Assembly (NCBI RefSeq): GCF_042427745.1
Contig: NZ_JBHMFA010000001.1
Source of the DNA: Algibacter miyuki
GTDB taxonomy: Bacteria; Bacteroidota; Bacteroidia; Flavobacteriales; Flavobacteriaceae
Direction: 5' to 3' (one strand)
DNA: 64,000 nt
A program made the position numbers and the translations under genes. The notes under the pieces were generated by a model. It was not told the origin of the DNA. It worked only from the letters and a program-made list of their open reading frames with translations, and did no database searches. This document shows, one piece after another, positions 8,194 to 16,601 of this stretch (positions within the stretch are counted from its first letter, which is position 1; each line of letters begins with the position of its first letter).

Positions 8194-8201
8194 TACATTT
8201 G
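8194..8201 (+). promoter_or_regulatory. Probable -7 promoter box of the sigma-54 activator gene
   Basis: TACATTTG matches the TAnnTTTG box exactly, 17 bases before the ATG at 8219. The upstream -33 element is weak (TTTAC about 20 bases away). The regulator would then be transcribed by the housekeeping sigma factor independently of the tandem array. Confidence 0.5.
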
Positions 8202-8218
8202 TAGACCAATACTTTTTT

Positions 8219-9559
8219 ATGAAGCAAATCTTATTAATTGAAGATGATGTCTCTTTCTCTAAAATGCTAAAACATTTTTTAGAACGCCATCAATATGCCG
8301 TAACTTTAAGCTATAATATTAATAGCGCTTCTACCCTATTAAAAAAACAAAAATACGATCTAATCTTTACCGATTTAAGACTACCAGATGGTAGTGGTAT
8401 TGATTTATTAAAGCAAATAAAAAAGGATAAAAATATGGTTCCTGTTGTTTTAATGACGGGTTATGCCGAAGTTTCAACCGCTGTACAAGCCATGAAACAA
8501 GGTGCTTTCGATTATATTTCTAAACCTTTTAATCCCGATGAAGTTTTAGAAGTTATTAATAATGCTTTAGAACAAAAAACATCTACTAATAGTACTTCTG
8601 AAAAAGTAAATAAACAACCAAAAAATAGTACAAATACAGAGTTTGTTAAAGGTATTAGTGCCGCTTCCAAAACCTTAAATGAATATATTAAATTAGTAGC
8701 TCCAACAGATATATCGGTTTTAATTACGGGTGAAAGTGGTACAGGTAAAGAAGTTGTAGCCAAAACAATTCATTTAAAAAGTACAAGAAAAGATAAACCA
8801 TTTATACCTGTAGATTGTGGTGCCATTCCAAAAGAAATAGCTTCAAGTGAGTTTTTCGGACATAAAAAAGGTTCATTTACCGGTGCAACAGACGATAAAA
8901 TAGGTCATTTTGAAGCCGCCAATGGTGGTACTTTATTTTTAGATGAAGTTGGAAATTTAACCTACGAAAATCAAATACAACTGCTTCGTGCTTTACAAGA
9001 ACGAAAAGTAAAACCTGTAGGTAGTAATACTGAAATTAATGTTGATATTAGGTTAATAACCGCAACAAATGAAGATCTACTTCTTGCTGTTGAAAAAGGC
9101 ACTTTTCGTGAAGATTTATACCATAGATTGAATGAATTTTCTATTAAAATACCTAACCTAAAAGAAAGACATAACGACTTAATTCTATATGCCGATTTCT
9201 TCTTAGAAAAAGCTAATAAACAATTAAACAAATCGGTTATTGGTTTTTCTAAAAGTGTACTTAATATATTTTTAGATTACGCCTGGCCTGGTAATTTAAG
9301 AGAACTATCTAATGTAATTAAACGCGCCACCTTGCTAACACAAACGGAACTTATTGATACCAATGTTTTACCTAGCGAGTTAACACAACCTAAAGAAACG
9401 GTGCAGAGTAACGCTAGTTTTTCAACAAAAGAAAACGAAAAAACACTTATTATAAATGCTTTAAAAGAAGCAAATAATAATAAAACAAACGCCGCCAAAT
9501 TATTGAATATTACTAGAAAAACACTTTATAATAAAATAAAGGAATACGATATTAATTAA
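8219..9559 (+). CDS. NtrC-family sigma-54-dependent response regulator
   Basis: The 446-residue protein has three domains. The receiver (1-115) has the acid pocket at Asp9/Asp10, phospho-acceptor Asp52, Thr80 and Lys102. The AAA+ domain (about 141-385) has Walker A GESGTGKE (171-178), the sigma-54-contacting loop GSFTGA (218-223, GAFTGA family) and Walker B GGTLFLDEV (236-244). A Fis-type helix-turn-helix closes the protein (about 408-446: NKTNAAKLLNITRKTLYNKI). On phosphorylation it would form a ring that opens sigma-54 promoters. The likely partner is the hybrid kinase encoded convergently, whose 3' end overlaps this gene by 8 bases. The array upstream, with its sigma-54-like site, is the obvious candidate target. 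Confidence 0.95.
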   Translation: MKQILLIEDDVSFSKMLKHFLERHQYAVTLSYNINSASTLLKKQKYDLIFTDLRLPDGSGIDLLKQIKKDKNMVPVVLMTGYAEVSTAVQAMKQGAFDYISKPFNPDEVLEVINNALEQKTSTNSTSEKVNKQPKNSTNTEFVKGISAASKTLNEYIKLVAPTDISVLITGESGTGKEVVAKTIHLKSTRKDKPFIPVDCGAIPKEIASSEFFGHKKGSFTGATDDKIGHFEAANGGTLFLDEVGNLTYENQIQLLRALQERKVKPVGSNTEINVDIRLITATNEDLLLAVEKGTFREDLYHRLNEFSIKIPNLKERHNDLILYADFFLEKANKQLNKSVIGFSKSVLNIFLDYAWPGNLRELSNVIKRATLLTQTELIDTNVLPSELTQPKETVQSNASFSTKENEKTLIINALKEANNNKTNAAKLLNITRKTLYNKIKEYDIN

Positions 9560-11975
9560 TATAATTTTCTAAAGCTTTAATAAACTGTTCTAGCTCCTTT
9601 TTAAAAGCTTCAAAATCGTTATTTTCTATAGTTTTACGCAATTCGAAGGTTTCTAAAAAAGGAATAACAGCGTCAACACTTAACTGTTTAAACATTGTAA
9701 GCATTTTATGGCTTAGGCTATTAATAGTTTCAATATCGTTGATGTTTTTTGCAACAACTAATAACTCATAATTCTTCTTAGTGTCATCTAAAAACGTTGT
9801 TAATATCCCTTTAACTGCATCGGTATCATTATTGAAAAAAGTACTTAACGAAACAATACTAAATCCTTCTGGTTCTATAGATTCTTCAGTAATCCGTTTT
9901 TCTTTAATATAAGTACCTTCACTACTAAAAAACGATTCTAAAACATGTTGAATTTTACTAGAATTAAATGGTTTTAGTATCACTTCGGAAAAACCACTAT
10001 TCAAATAATCTTTAGTAGACATTTTTGCCCTTCCGGTCATCGCAATTATAGGTTGATTTTTATAAGAAGCATCTGTTTTAAGAATTTCCATAAAATGTAT
10101 ACCATTCATTTTTGGCAACTGAATATCGGTTAAAACAAAATCGAAATCAATCTGTTTTATTTCATCTAAAGCATTTTTTGCGTCTCCAAACACATAAGCT
10201 TGTATGCCGTATTGTTTTAAAACGTCGTGAATAAATTTTCGCATAGACGCATCATCTTCAACAACGATGGCTTTTAAATTGAAAATAGGTTTTACTAATA
10301 CCTCTGTAGATGTGTTGTTCGCATTTAGAGGCTTATTAGAACGCTTTACAGGTATTTTTAAAGTAAATATACTGCCTTTGTTTAATTCGCTCTCTAAAGT
10401 TAAATCTCCGCCTAAAATTTCAACTAATTTTTTAGAGATGGTTAAACCTAATCCAAACCCTTTGTCATTACTATTTTGATTATTATCAGCTTGAGCAAAT
10501 TCTTTAAAAATGTGTTCCTTTTGATTATCATTAATCCCCACTCCGGTATCGCTAACTTTAATTTCTAATACCTCCTGTTTTAGTAAACTTGATATGGTAA
10601 TACTACCTTCGTTTGTAAATTTATATGCATTAATAACCAAATTGAACAACACTTGTTTTAATCGAAATGGATCGGTAATGATAAGGTTTTCTATAGATTG
10701 ATCATGTTCTAAAATAAATTCAACAGGCTTATTTTTTACGCTATTTTTTACATGCTGAACAATTTCCTCTATATGATTTTCTAAATTGAAAGCAATAGAT
10801 TCTATGGTAATATTTCCGTTTTCTAGTTTCGAAAACTCTAATAAATCGTCCACCAGTTTCCCCATATAATTGGAAGCACTAGAAATATGTTCTATATAAT
10901 TTTTATCTTTTTTTTCTAAAACCGATTGTTGCAGTAATTCGCTAAACCCGGTAATAGTACTTAAAGGCGTACGTAAATCGTGACTCACCATAGAAATTAA
11001 TTGCTCTCTACTTTTTAAAAGTGATGATGTGGTTTCATTAGCTTCTTCGAGTTGTTTTCGATAACGTTGTGTTTTTCTAAACTCGTTTAAAATGATAATT
11101 GAAAAAATAATAATAACAATAAAACTTATAGCTGCAGATGCTAATATTATATTTTTACTACGATTAATTGTTAACTCTCTTTGTTGATTAATAACATTGC
11201 TATAGTCTACAATATCTCGCTCTAAGGCACTTAATAATTGTTGTAGTTTTCTAAAAATTATTAAATCGTTTTGAATAAGTTCACTTTCTTTTTTCTGTAA
11301 AAATACACGCTGATTATTTGACTTAATCTGCACATCTTTAAGCATACTTTTTGAAACAGATAGTAACGAATCTATTTCTATTTGGTCTGTTTTTTTAATA
11401 GAATCTCTAGGACTATATTTATTAAGTATTTTAACATACTCCTCAAAATTTAAGCGTGTTTTTTTATCTAAAGCATCAGGGTTTTTAACTAAATCGTTTA
11501 TAGAAACCTTGCCTAAATGAGAATCTATAGACGTGAGTTTATTAATGGCTTTGTTTATAGATTCATCTGCATTATCGCGGGTTTTCAGTTCTTTTAACTC
11601 TTTGATATTTTCAAACTTCTGATTTACATAAACTTTAATACTATCTAAAATATGTTGTTGGCTATCACTGTTAATAAGTGATCTAAGCGAATCTATTTTT
11701 AAAATAAGTTGTTCATTTTCAAAAACATACTCGTCAAATTTTTCCGAAGATTTTAACTGAATTGCAGCTCTGGCTAAACTTTCATTTTCATAAATATCTG
11801 CAATTAAACTTCCTGCTCTAATAATTTTACTTCGATCGGTAATATCTTCTTTCTGTAAACTTGTAAATGTTTTTATTTCATGAAAAATTAAAAACCCCGA
11901 AATTGTAGCCAAAACACCCAGGATAATATACCCAATGATAACTTTAAAAGTAATAGTACGTTTAGCATATTTCAT
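9552..11975 (-). CDS. Hybrid sensor histidine kinase with receiver and Hpt-like domain
   Basis: The 807-residue membrane kinase has a first membrane helix at about 11-31, a helical extracytoplasmic domain rich in coiled coil (about 32-273), a second helix at about 275-297, HisKA with the phospho-acceptor His332 in VSHDLRTPLST, and an ATPase domain with VINAYKF, DTGVGI and GFGLGLTI. A receiver follows (FDFVLTDIQLPKMNG), then a C-terminal Hpt-like module with SLSHKMLTMFKQLS. The long helical sensor region resembles four-helix-bundle periplasmic sensors. A full phosphorelay can be passed from H to D to H, and then to a separate regulator, probably the sigma-54 activator convergent with it. The 3' ends overlap by 8 bases. 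Confidence 0.93.
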   Translation of the reverse strand: MKYAKRTITFKVIIGYIILGVLATISGFLIFHEIKTFTSLQKEDITDRSKIIRAGSLIADIYENESLARAAIQLKSSEKFDEYVFENEQLILKIDSLRSLINSDSQQHILDSIKVYVNQKFENIKELKELKTRDNADESINKAINKLTSIDSHLGKVSINDLVKNPDALDKKTRLNFEEYVKILNKYSPRDSIKKTDQIEIDSLLSVSKSMLKDVQIKSNNQRVFLQKKESELIQNDLIIFRKLQQLLSALERDIVDYSNVINQQRELTINRSKNIILASAAISFIVIIIFSIIILNEFRKTQRYRKQLEEANETTSSLLKSREQLISMVSHDLRTPLSTITGFSELLQQSVLEKKDKNYIEHISSASNYMGKLVDDLLEFSKLENGNITIESIAFNLENHIEEIVQHVKNSVKNKPVEFILEHDQSIENLIITDPFRLKQVLFNLVINAYKFTNEGSITISSLLKQEVLEIKVSDTGVGINDNQKEHIFKEFAQADNNQNSNDKGFGLGLTISKKLVEILGGDLTLESELNKGSIFTLKIPVKRSNKPLNANNTSTEVLVKPIFNLKAIVVEDDASMRKFIHDVLKQYGIQAYVFGDAKNALDEIKQIDFDFVLTDIQLPKMNGIHFMEILKTDASYKNQPIIAMTGRAKMSTKDYLNSGFSEVILKPFNSSKIQHVLESFFSSEGTYIKEKRITEESIEPEGFSIVSLSTFFNNDTDAVKGILTTFLDDTKKNYELLVVAKNINDIETINSLSHKMLTMFKQLSVDAVIPFLETFELRKTIENNDFEAFKKELEQFIKALENYIN

Positions 11976-12062
11976 AAAGAATACTTGTTGTTTAGCTTTT
12001 TAAAACCCGTTTAATTCTAATTTATAAAAAATATACGATAATATACAACTTAGCAACTACCT

Positions 12063-12109
12063 TAAAAAAATAAAATTCATGCAGTTAAAATTTTAACCAC
12101 ATGAATTTT
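12063..12109 (-). terminator. Terminator after the GIN-domain gene
   Basis: A long palindrome (AAAATTCATG with CATGAATTTT around an inner GTTAAAATTTTAAC) lies 27 bases after the stop of the GIN-domain gene. On the minus strand it ends in a T-rich run. Confidence 0.8.
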
Positions 12110-12135
12110 ATAATATTTATTTAAAAGAAATTATC

Positions 12136-12810
12136 TTAATCTACATAATTAATGCGCCCACCAAACGCTGTATTTTCGGTAACATTCTTTGGTTTTCCGT
12201 AAATATACACATCGCCACCGGCTCTAATATTAACATCAGCTTCCTCGGAAGCTGTAATATGCGCCTCTCCAGCCGCTTTAATAGCTACTTCAGTTTTTGT
12301 GGTTTTAAGCGTTTCAGCTTTGTAAATTCCGCCAGTGTAAATTGTAATTTTTTGATTTGTAGATGTTCCTGTTGTTTTAATAACACTACCTGTAGTGGCT
12401 TTAATATTGGTAAAACTAACTTCTAATGGTACGTCTATAGAACCGCCTTCTTGAGCTCTTAAATCGATTTCAAATTGCTTAATAACATCTTTAGAAAATA
12501 TCTTTGACCCTTCGTTTGCATCAATAAGATCTACTGCTGTATAGTACAATTTCACTTTTATTTTATTACCATCGAATATTTCGTTTAAATTCATTTTAAC
12601 TTTTAGTAATCCGTTTTTATTAACAATGACTACATTTTCTGCATTTTCGCCAGTAATAACCACTTTATTGGTATCCGATTTTACAAGTTCTACCGTTATT
12701 AAATCGTATACTTTTAAGGTTTTAAATTCGCCTATTTCTTTTTCTATTGTATTATTTGCAAATATGCTTGTGCTAATAAAAAGCACTAAAATTTTAACTA
12801 TTGTTTTCAT
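12136..12810 (-). CDS. Secreted head-GIN-domain protein (DUF2807)
   Basis: The 224-residue protein has a signal peptide (about 1-18, MKTIVKILVLFISTSIFA) and a repetitive beta-strand body (EIGEFKTLKVYDLITVELV, then repeated GG/EA turns) that fits the right-handed beta-helix of the GIN or DUF2807 family. These proteins are widespread in Bacteroidota, periplasmic or surface-exposed, and without a defined function. No lipobox is visible, so it is probably a soluble periplasmic or secreted protein. It is a single-gene unit with its own terminator, between the kinase and the YbjQ gene. Confidence 0.85.
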   Translation of the reverse strand: MKTIVKILVLFISTSIFANNTIEKEIGEFKTLKVYDLITVELVKSDTNKVVITGENAENVVIVNKNGLLKVKMNLNEIFDGNKIKVKLYYTAVDLIDANEGSKIFSKDVIKQFEIDLRAQEGGSIDVPLEVSFTNIKATTGSVIKTTGTSTNQKITIYTGGIYKAETLKTTKTEVAIKAAGEAHITASEEADVNIRAGGDVYIYGKPKNVTENTAFGGRINYVD

Positions 12811-12923
12811 GAGTATGTTCTGTTTGTTTTGATCTTGTTTATTATAAAACGTAAAACTATCAATAATTATTCCGCAATAAATAACTTTAGCAAAACATTA
12901 TCATTCCATAAGTAAAGTTATAA

Positions 12924-13223
12924 CTAAACTACCATAACCGCCGTACCCGTAATAGAGACTATAATAATACCCGAAGTAGGCATAGTTTCAATATCTAAAG
13001 CAATACCAACAACAGCATTTGCTCCTAACTTATAAGCATTATCTTGTAGTTTTTGAAAAGCTTCTTCCTTAACTTCATTTATTTTATTCTCGTAATTTTC
13101 GTAATATTTTTCCATATTAAACGAAATTGTAGTTTTTGGCATATTAACATCTACGCCACTTACAACACCTAAATAATTTTTAATGCTGTGTCCTTCAATA
13201 GTATTTGTTGTTGTTAAAATCAT
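12924..13223 (-). CDS. YbjQ family protein (DUF74)
   Basis: The 99-residue protein has the family pattern: N-terminal strand ILTTTNTIEGHSIKNYLGVVSG, then a helical part with NKINEVKEEAFQKLQDNAYKLGANAVVGIALDIE and a C-terminal VSITGTAVMV. YbjQ proteins form pentameric rings and have been proposed as metal or small-molecule binders, but the role is unsettled. The family has some bearing on metal handling, and a cysteine-rich peptide gene and sigma factor are divergent from it 207 bases away. Confidence 0.85.
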   Translation of the reverse strand: MILTTTNTIEGHSIKNYLGVVSGVDVNMPKTTISFNMEKYYENYENKINEVKEEAFQKLQDNAYKLGANAVVGIALDIETMPTSGIIIVSITGTAVMVV

Positions 13224-13430
13224 AAGTTTATCGTTTTGTTTATAAGTATTCTTTTTAAGCGAAAAGTTACAGTTATTTTACTAATTTTTGAAAATATACC
13301 TTGAAAAAACAAGCTCTATAATTTCTATATTTAATTGAAATAAAATGTTAAAAAATAATTAAACCGAATTAAAAATGTATCTTTTTTAACCTTCGCCAGT
13401 CTACTTAGTGAATAATAAAATTTAAAAACT

Positions 13431-13544
13431 ATGAATACTTGTAAATGCACAAATTGTAGTTGTACAAATTGCAACTGCACAAACTGTTTAGAAAGTAAAT
13501 GCCCTTGCGACAAATGCAATTGCGATACATGTAACTGTTGTTAA
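13431..13544 (+). CDS. Metallothionein-like cysteine-rich 37-residue protein
   Basis: The gene encodes 37 residues of which 14 are cysteines (4, 6, 9, 11, 14, 16, 19, 24, 26, 29, 31, 34, 36, 37). They form CxC pairs separated by two residues (C-K-C-T-N-C-S-C-T-N-C-N-C-T-N-C), followed by a short LESK spacer and a second cluster ending CNCC. No His is present. This spacing is typical of thiolate metal clusters in metallothioneins, which bind Zn, Cu or Cd. The N-terminal half is built from near repeats of a TNC module. The start is the only in-frame ATG, and a terminator follows 8 bases after the stop. It sits directly before a sigma factor gene. I know no named family that fits exactly; an antisense frame over it is a shadow. 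Confidence 0.8.
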   Translation: MNTCKCTNCSCTNCNCTNCLESKCPCDKCNCDTCNCC

Positions 13545-13551
13545 ACCCTAT

Positions 13552-13583
13552 AAAAGGTTAGTTTTAAGGCTAACCTTTTTTTA
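13552..13583 (+). terminator. Terminator between the cysteine-rich gene and the sigma factor gene
   Basis: AAAAGGTTAG pairs with CTAACCTTTT, followed by a T run. It ends only 10 bases before the sigma factor ATG (13593). It may terminate most transcripts of the short upstream gene, so that the sigma factor is made at a lower level from read-through or from its own promoter. Confidence 0.8.
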
Positions 13584-13592
13584 CTTTTGAAT

Positions 13593-14123
13593 ATGGAAAC
13601 TCAAAATATTTGGAACAAATTTAATGATGAGCTTTATTTTTTTATTCTGAAAAAAGTAAAAAATAAAAACGATACCAATGATATTTTCCAAAATACCTTT
13701 TTAAAAATTCATAAAAATCTAGATAAACTTAAAAATGAAGAAAAAGTAAAAGCTTGGATTTTTCAGATTGCTAGAAATGAAATTATAAATCACTTTAATA
13801 AAGAGGTTGTTTATGCAGAAAAAGAAGTAAATACTAATAAAGAAATTCCTTTAGAGATTAATGAAGAAGTATGTTGTTTTGATCGTTTTGTAACCGATTT
13901 ACCCAAAATTTACCAGGATGTTATTGAGCTGGTTTACATTAAAGGCTTAAAACAAAAAGAAGTAGCAAGCACTTTGAGTATAAGTCTAGAAAATGTAAAG
14001 GCTAGAATAAAAAGATCTAAAGAGATTTTGAAAACAAATTTTAAAGCCTGTTGTAAATATGAATTGGATAAAAATGGAAACTTAATTGGTGAGCCCAATT
14101 GTACCATTTGTAATCCTTGTTAA
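13593..14123 (+). CDS. SigZ-like sigma-70 family factor with Cys-rich tail
   Basis: The 176-residue protein has sigma region 2 at about 8-72 (DTNDIFQNTFLKIH, WIFQIARNEIINHF) and region 4 at about 100-150 (PKIYQDVIELVYIKGL, QKEVASTLSISLENVKARI). It then has a 26-residue tail with Cys153, 154, 170, 173 and 176 (NFKACCKYE and PNCTICNPC), plus Cys94/95 between the domains. The Cys-rich tail matches SigZ-type factors seen in Bacteroidota. It could bind a metal or sense thiol oxidation and thereby control the factor, instead of a membrane anti-sigma factor, none of which is nearby. I chose ATG 13593; a TTG at 13587 is inside a possible -7 box (13582-13589). The upstream 37-residue Cys-rich gene is on the same strand, 48 bases away. 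Confidence 0.88.
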   Translation: METQNIWNKFNDELYFFILKKVKNKNDTNDIFQNTFLKIHKNLDKLKNEEKVKAWIFQIARNEIINHFNKEVVYAEKEVNTNKEIPLEINEEVCCFDRFVTDLPKIYQDVIELVYIKGLKQKEVASTLSISLENVKARIKRSKEILKTNFKACCKYELDKNGNLIGEPNCTICNPC

Positions 14124-14267
14124 TAACTTCGTGAAGCCTTTAAACATATCACAAACTGATTTTTTTTTAAAAAGAAAATGAGCTTGATTATAAGATTCCA
14201 CCTAGTGTGCGAATGAAAAAACAGGACATAAAAAAACCATTCGAATACCCTGAAACACAGTAAATAT

Positions 14268-14388
14268 GTGCGTTAGGGATTGAACGGTTTGTTTGAAATC
14301 CTTTTTGTTTTCGTTTGAAAAACAAAAAGATTGAGTAGTGAAAGCCCGACTCTAACTGCGCCTTAAAAGCGCGGTTAGAGTAACGCCC
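14268..14388. ncRNA. Structured intergenic element between convergent genes
   Basis: This roughly 120-base sequence folds as nested stems: GCGTT (14270) with AACGC (14382), GGATT with AATCC just inside, TTTTTGTTTT with AAAACAAAAA, and ACTCTAAC with GTTAGAGT around a GCGC-rich loop. It lies between the 3' ends of sigZ and rnr. The layout looks like a small structured RNA or a dispersed palindromic element; Flavo-1-type RNAs are one named possibility in this phylum. I cannot decide the strand or whether it is transcribed. Confidence 0.45.
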
Positions 14389-14396
14389 AACTTATT

Positions 14397-16601
14397 TTAT
14401 TCTTGATTTTCTGGCTTGCCTATTAAATGAAAATCTAAGTGTTTTTTAACTAAATCGGCATTTTTAACACTCACAATAATCTCTTCTCCAAGCTGGTAAG
14501 AAATTTTATTTTTGCTACCAACCATACTGTAAGTATCTTGATCGAAGGCGTAATGATCGTCTTTCATGTCGCGAACACTTACCATACCTTCACATTTATT
14601 TGAGATAATTTCTACGTAAATTCCCCAATCGGTTACTCCAGAAATAACACCCAAAAATTCTTCATCTTGATGATCTTGCATGAATTTAATTTGCATGTAT
14701 TTTATAGAATCGCGCTCGGCTCTAGTTGCTAAACCTTCCATGTTGCTGGAATGCTGACATTTTTCTTCGTAAACATCTTGGTTTGCCGATTTTTCACCAT
14801 TTAAATACTGTTGTAATAAACGGTGTGCCATAACATCTGGATAACGACGAATTGGCGATGTAAAATGACTGTAATAATCGAAAGCTAAACCGTAGTGCCC
14901 AATATTTTTGGTTGTATATTCGGCTTTACTCATGGTTCTAATAGTTAAAGTATCGACCAGGTTTTGTTCTTTTTTACCGTTAACATCTTTAAGTAAATTA
15001 TTAAGTGATGCTGATACAGATTTACGATCTTTAAAATCTAATTTGTAACCAAATTTAGACACAACATTCTGTAAATTATCTAGTTTGCTATCGTCTGGCT
15101 CATCGTGCGTACGGTAAACAAAGGTTTTTTTAGGATCTTTTTTACCAACAAATTCCGATACTTTTCGGTTTGCTAATAACATAAATTCTTCAATTAATTT
15201 ATTAGCGTCTTTACTGGTTTTAAAGAAGACTCCTACTGGGTTTGCATTTTCGTCTAAGTCAAATTTTACTTCTACTTTATCGAAAGAAATAGCTCCAGAC
15301 GTCATACGTTTACCACGCATTAATTTTGCTAAATCGTCCATTTTTAAAATGGCATCGGCAACTTTTTGATCGGCTTTGTAAGTTTTTCCTGTTAACGAAA
15401 CTTCTTTAGGAATGGTATTGGTCCCACTTTTTATAATGGCTTGCGCCTCTTCGTAAGCAAAACGTGCATCACTGTACGTTACCGTACGGCCATACCATTC
15501 GTTTTTAATTTCGCATTTATCATTCATTTGAAACACTGCAGAGAAGGTTAATTTCTCTTCGTGTGGACGCAGCGAGCAAGCGTTATTCGATAAAACCTCT
15601 GGAAGCATAGGCACTACTCTATCTACTAAATAAACCGATGTAGCGCGCTCGTAAGCCTCATCGTCTAAAATGGTACCTTCTTGTAAATAATGTGAAACAT
15701 CGGCAATATGAATTCCTATTTCGTATAAACCGTTGTCTAACACCTCAAAAGATAAGGCATCATCAAAATCTTTAGCATCTTTTGGATCTATGGTAAAGGT
15801 TAAATCTTTACGCATATCTCGACGTTTTCCAATTTCTTCTTCAGTAATTGTAGTATCTATATTATTAGCAAACTCTTCTACTTCATGAGGAAATTCCATT
15901 GGTAAGCCGTATTCGGCTAAAATGGCATGAATTTCCGTGTTGTGCTCGCCTGGTTTACCGAGTACTTTTATCACTCTTCCGTTAGGAGAATCGGATTTTT
16001 CTGGCCAATCTTCTAATGAAACGAGTACTTTATCGCCATCTTCGGCTTTATTAATTTTATTAATAGGCACAAAAATATCTTTGCTCATTTTGTTGCTATC
16101 GCAAACTACAAAGGCAAAATTCTTTTTTTCGTGAATTTGGATTACGCCAACATATTCACTTTTAGCACGTTTAATAATGTTGGTAATTTCACCTTCCATT
16201 TTTCCACGTACTTTACGTTTATAAGCGTAAAATTCTACTTCGTCACCATTTAATGCTTTGTTGATATTGTTTGCGGCAATAAAAACATCGTCTTCAAAAT
16301 CGTCGCAAATAATATAACCATTACCTCGTGCTGCTAAATCTAAAATTCCGGTATGATATTCTGCATTTATAACGGCTTTAAACTTACCGCGTTCTACTTC
16401 TTCAATGTCGTTTTTACCTTGTAACTCGCGAAGTTTTTTTATAATTTGATTTCTACTACTGGCATCGTTAACACCTATTTTGGCTGCAATTTGCTTATAG
16501 TTAAAAGTCTGGTTTCTTTCTTTTTTTAATATACTTAAAATAGTATTTGATAGGTTGGAAATCCCTTTACTTTTGGATTTTCCTTTTTTCTTTCTTGTCA
16601 T
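14397..16601 (-). CDS. rnr: Ribonuclease R
   Basis: The 734-residue exoribonuclease degrades structured RNA from the 3' end. It has an N-terminal basic/HTH segment, cold-shock-like OB domains, the RNB catalytic domain with DPKDAKDFDDALSFE (Asp cluster binding the metal ions) and a C-terminal S1 domain (EFLGVISGVTDWGIYVEI). The length matches the family. A -7 box (TAGCTTTG on the minus strand, 16692-16699) lies about 91 bases before the ATG. The gene stands alone between the structured element and the 1.1-kb AT-rich gap. Confidence 0.95.
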   Translation of the reverse strand: MTRKKKGKSKSKGISNLSNTILSILKKERNQTFNYKQIAAKIGVNDASSRNQIIKKLRELQGKNDIEEVERGKFKAVINAEYHTGILDLAARGNGYIICDDFEDDVFIAANNINKALNGDEVEFYAYKRKVRGKMEGEITNIIKRAKSEYVGVIQIHEKKNFAFVVCDSNKMSKDIFVPINKINKAEDGDKVLVSLEDWPEKSDSPNGRVIKVLGKPGEHNTEIHAILAEYGLPMEFPHEVEEFANNIDTTITEEEIGKRRDMRKDLTFTIDPKDAKDFDDALSFEVLDNGLYEIGIHIADVSHYLQEGTILDDEAYERATSVYLVDRVVPMLPEVLSNNACSLRPHEEKLTFSAVFQMNDKCEIKNEWYGRTVTYSDARFAYEEAQAIIKSGTNTIPKEVSLTGKTYKADQKVADAILKMDDLAKLMRGKRMTSGAISFDKVEVKFDLDENANPVGVFFKTSKDANKLIEEFMLLANRKVSEFVGKKDPKKTFVYRTHDEPDDSKLDNLQNVVSKFGYKLDFKDRKSVSASLNNLLKDVNGKKEQNLVDTLTIRTMSKAEYTTKNIGHYGLAFDYYSHFTSPIRRYPDVMAHRLLQQYLNGEKSANQDVYEEKCQHSSNMEGLATRAERDSIKYMQIKFMQDHQDEEFLGVISGVTDWGIYVEIISNKCEGMVSVRDMKDDHYAFDQDTYSMVGSKNKISYQLGEEIIVSVKNADLVKKHLDFHLIGKPENQE

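Noticed and set aside
13331..13519. Minus-strand frame of 62 codons opposite the cysteine-rich gene
   Set aside because: It is an antisense shadow rich in Phe, Leu and Gln, produced by the TGC-rich plus-strand codons. The plus-strand frame has a clear cysteine pattern, a proper ATG and a terminator.
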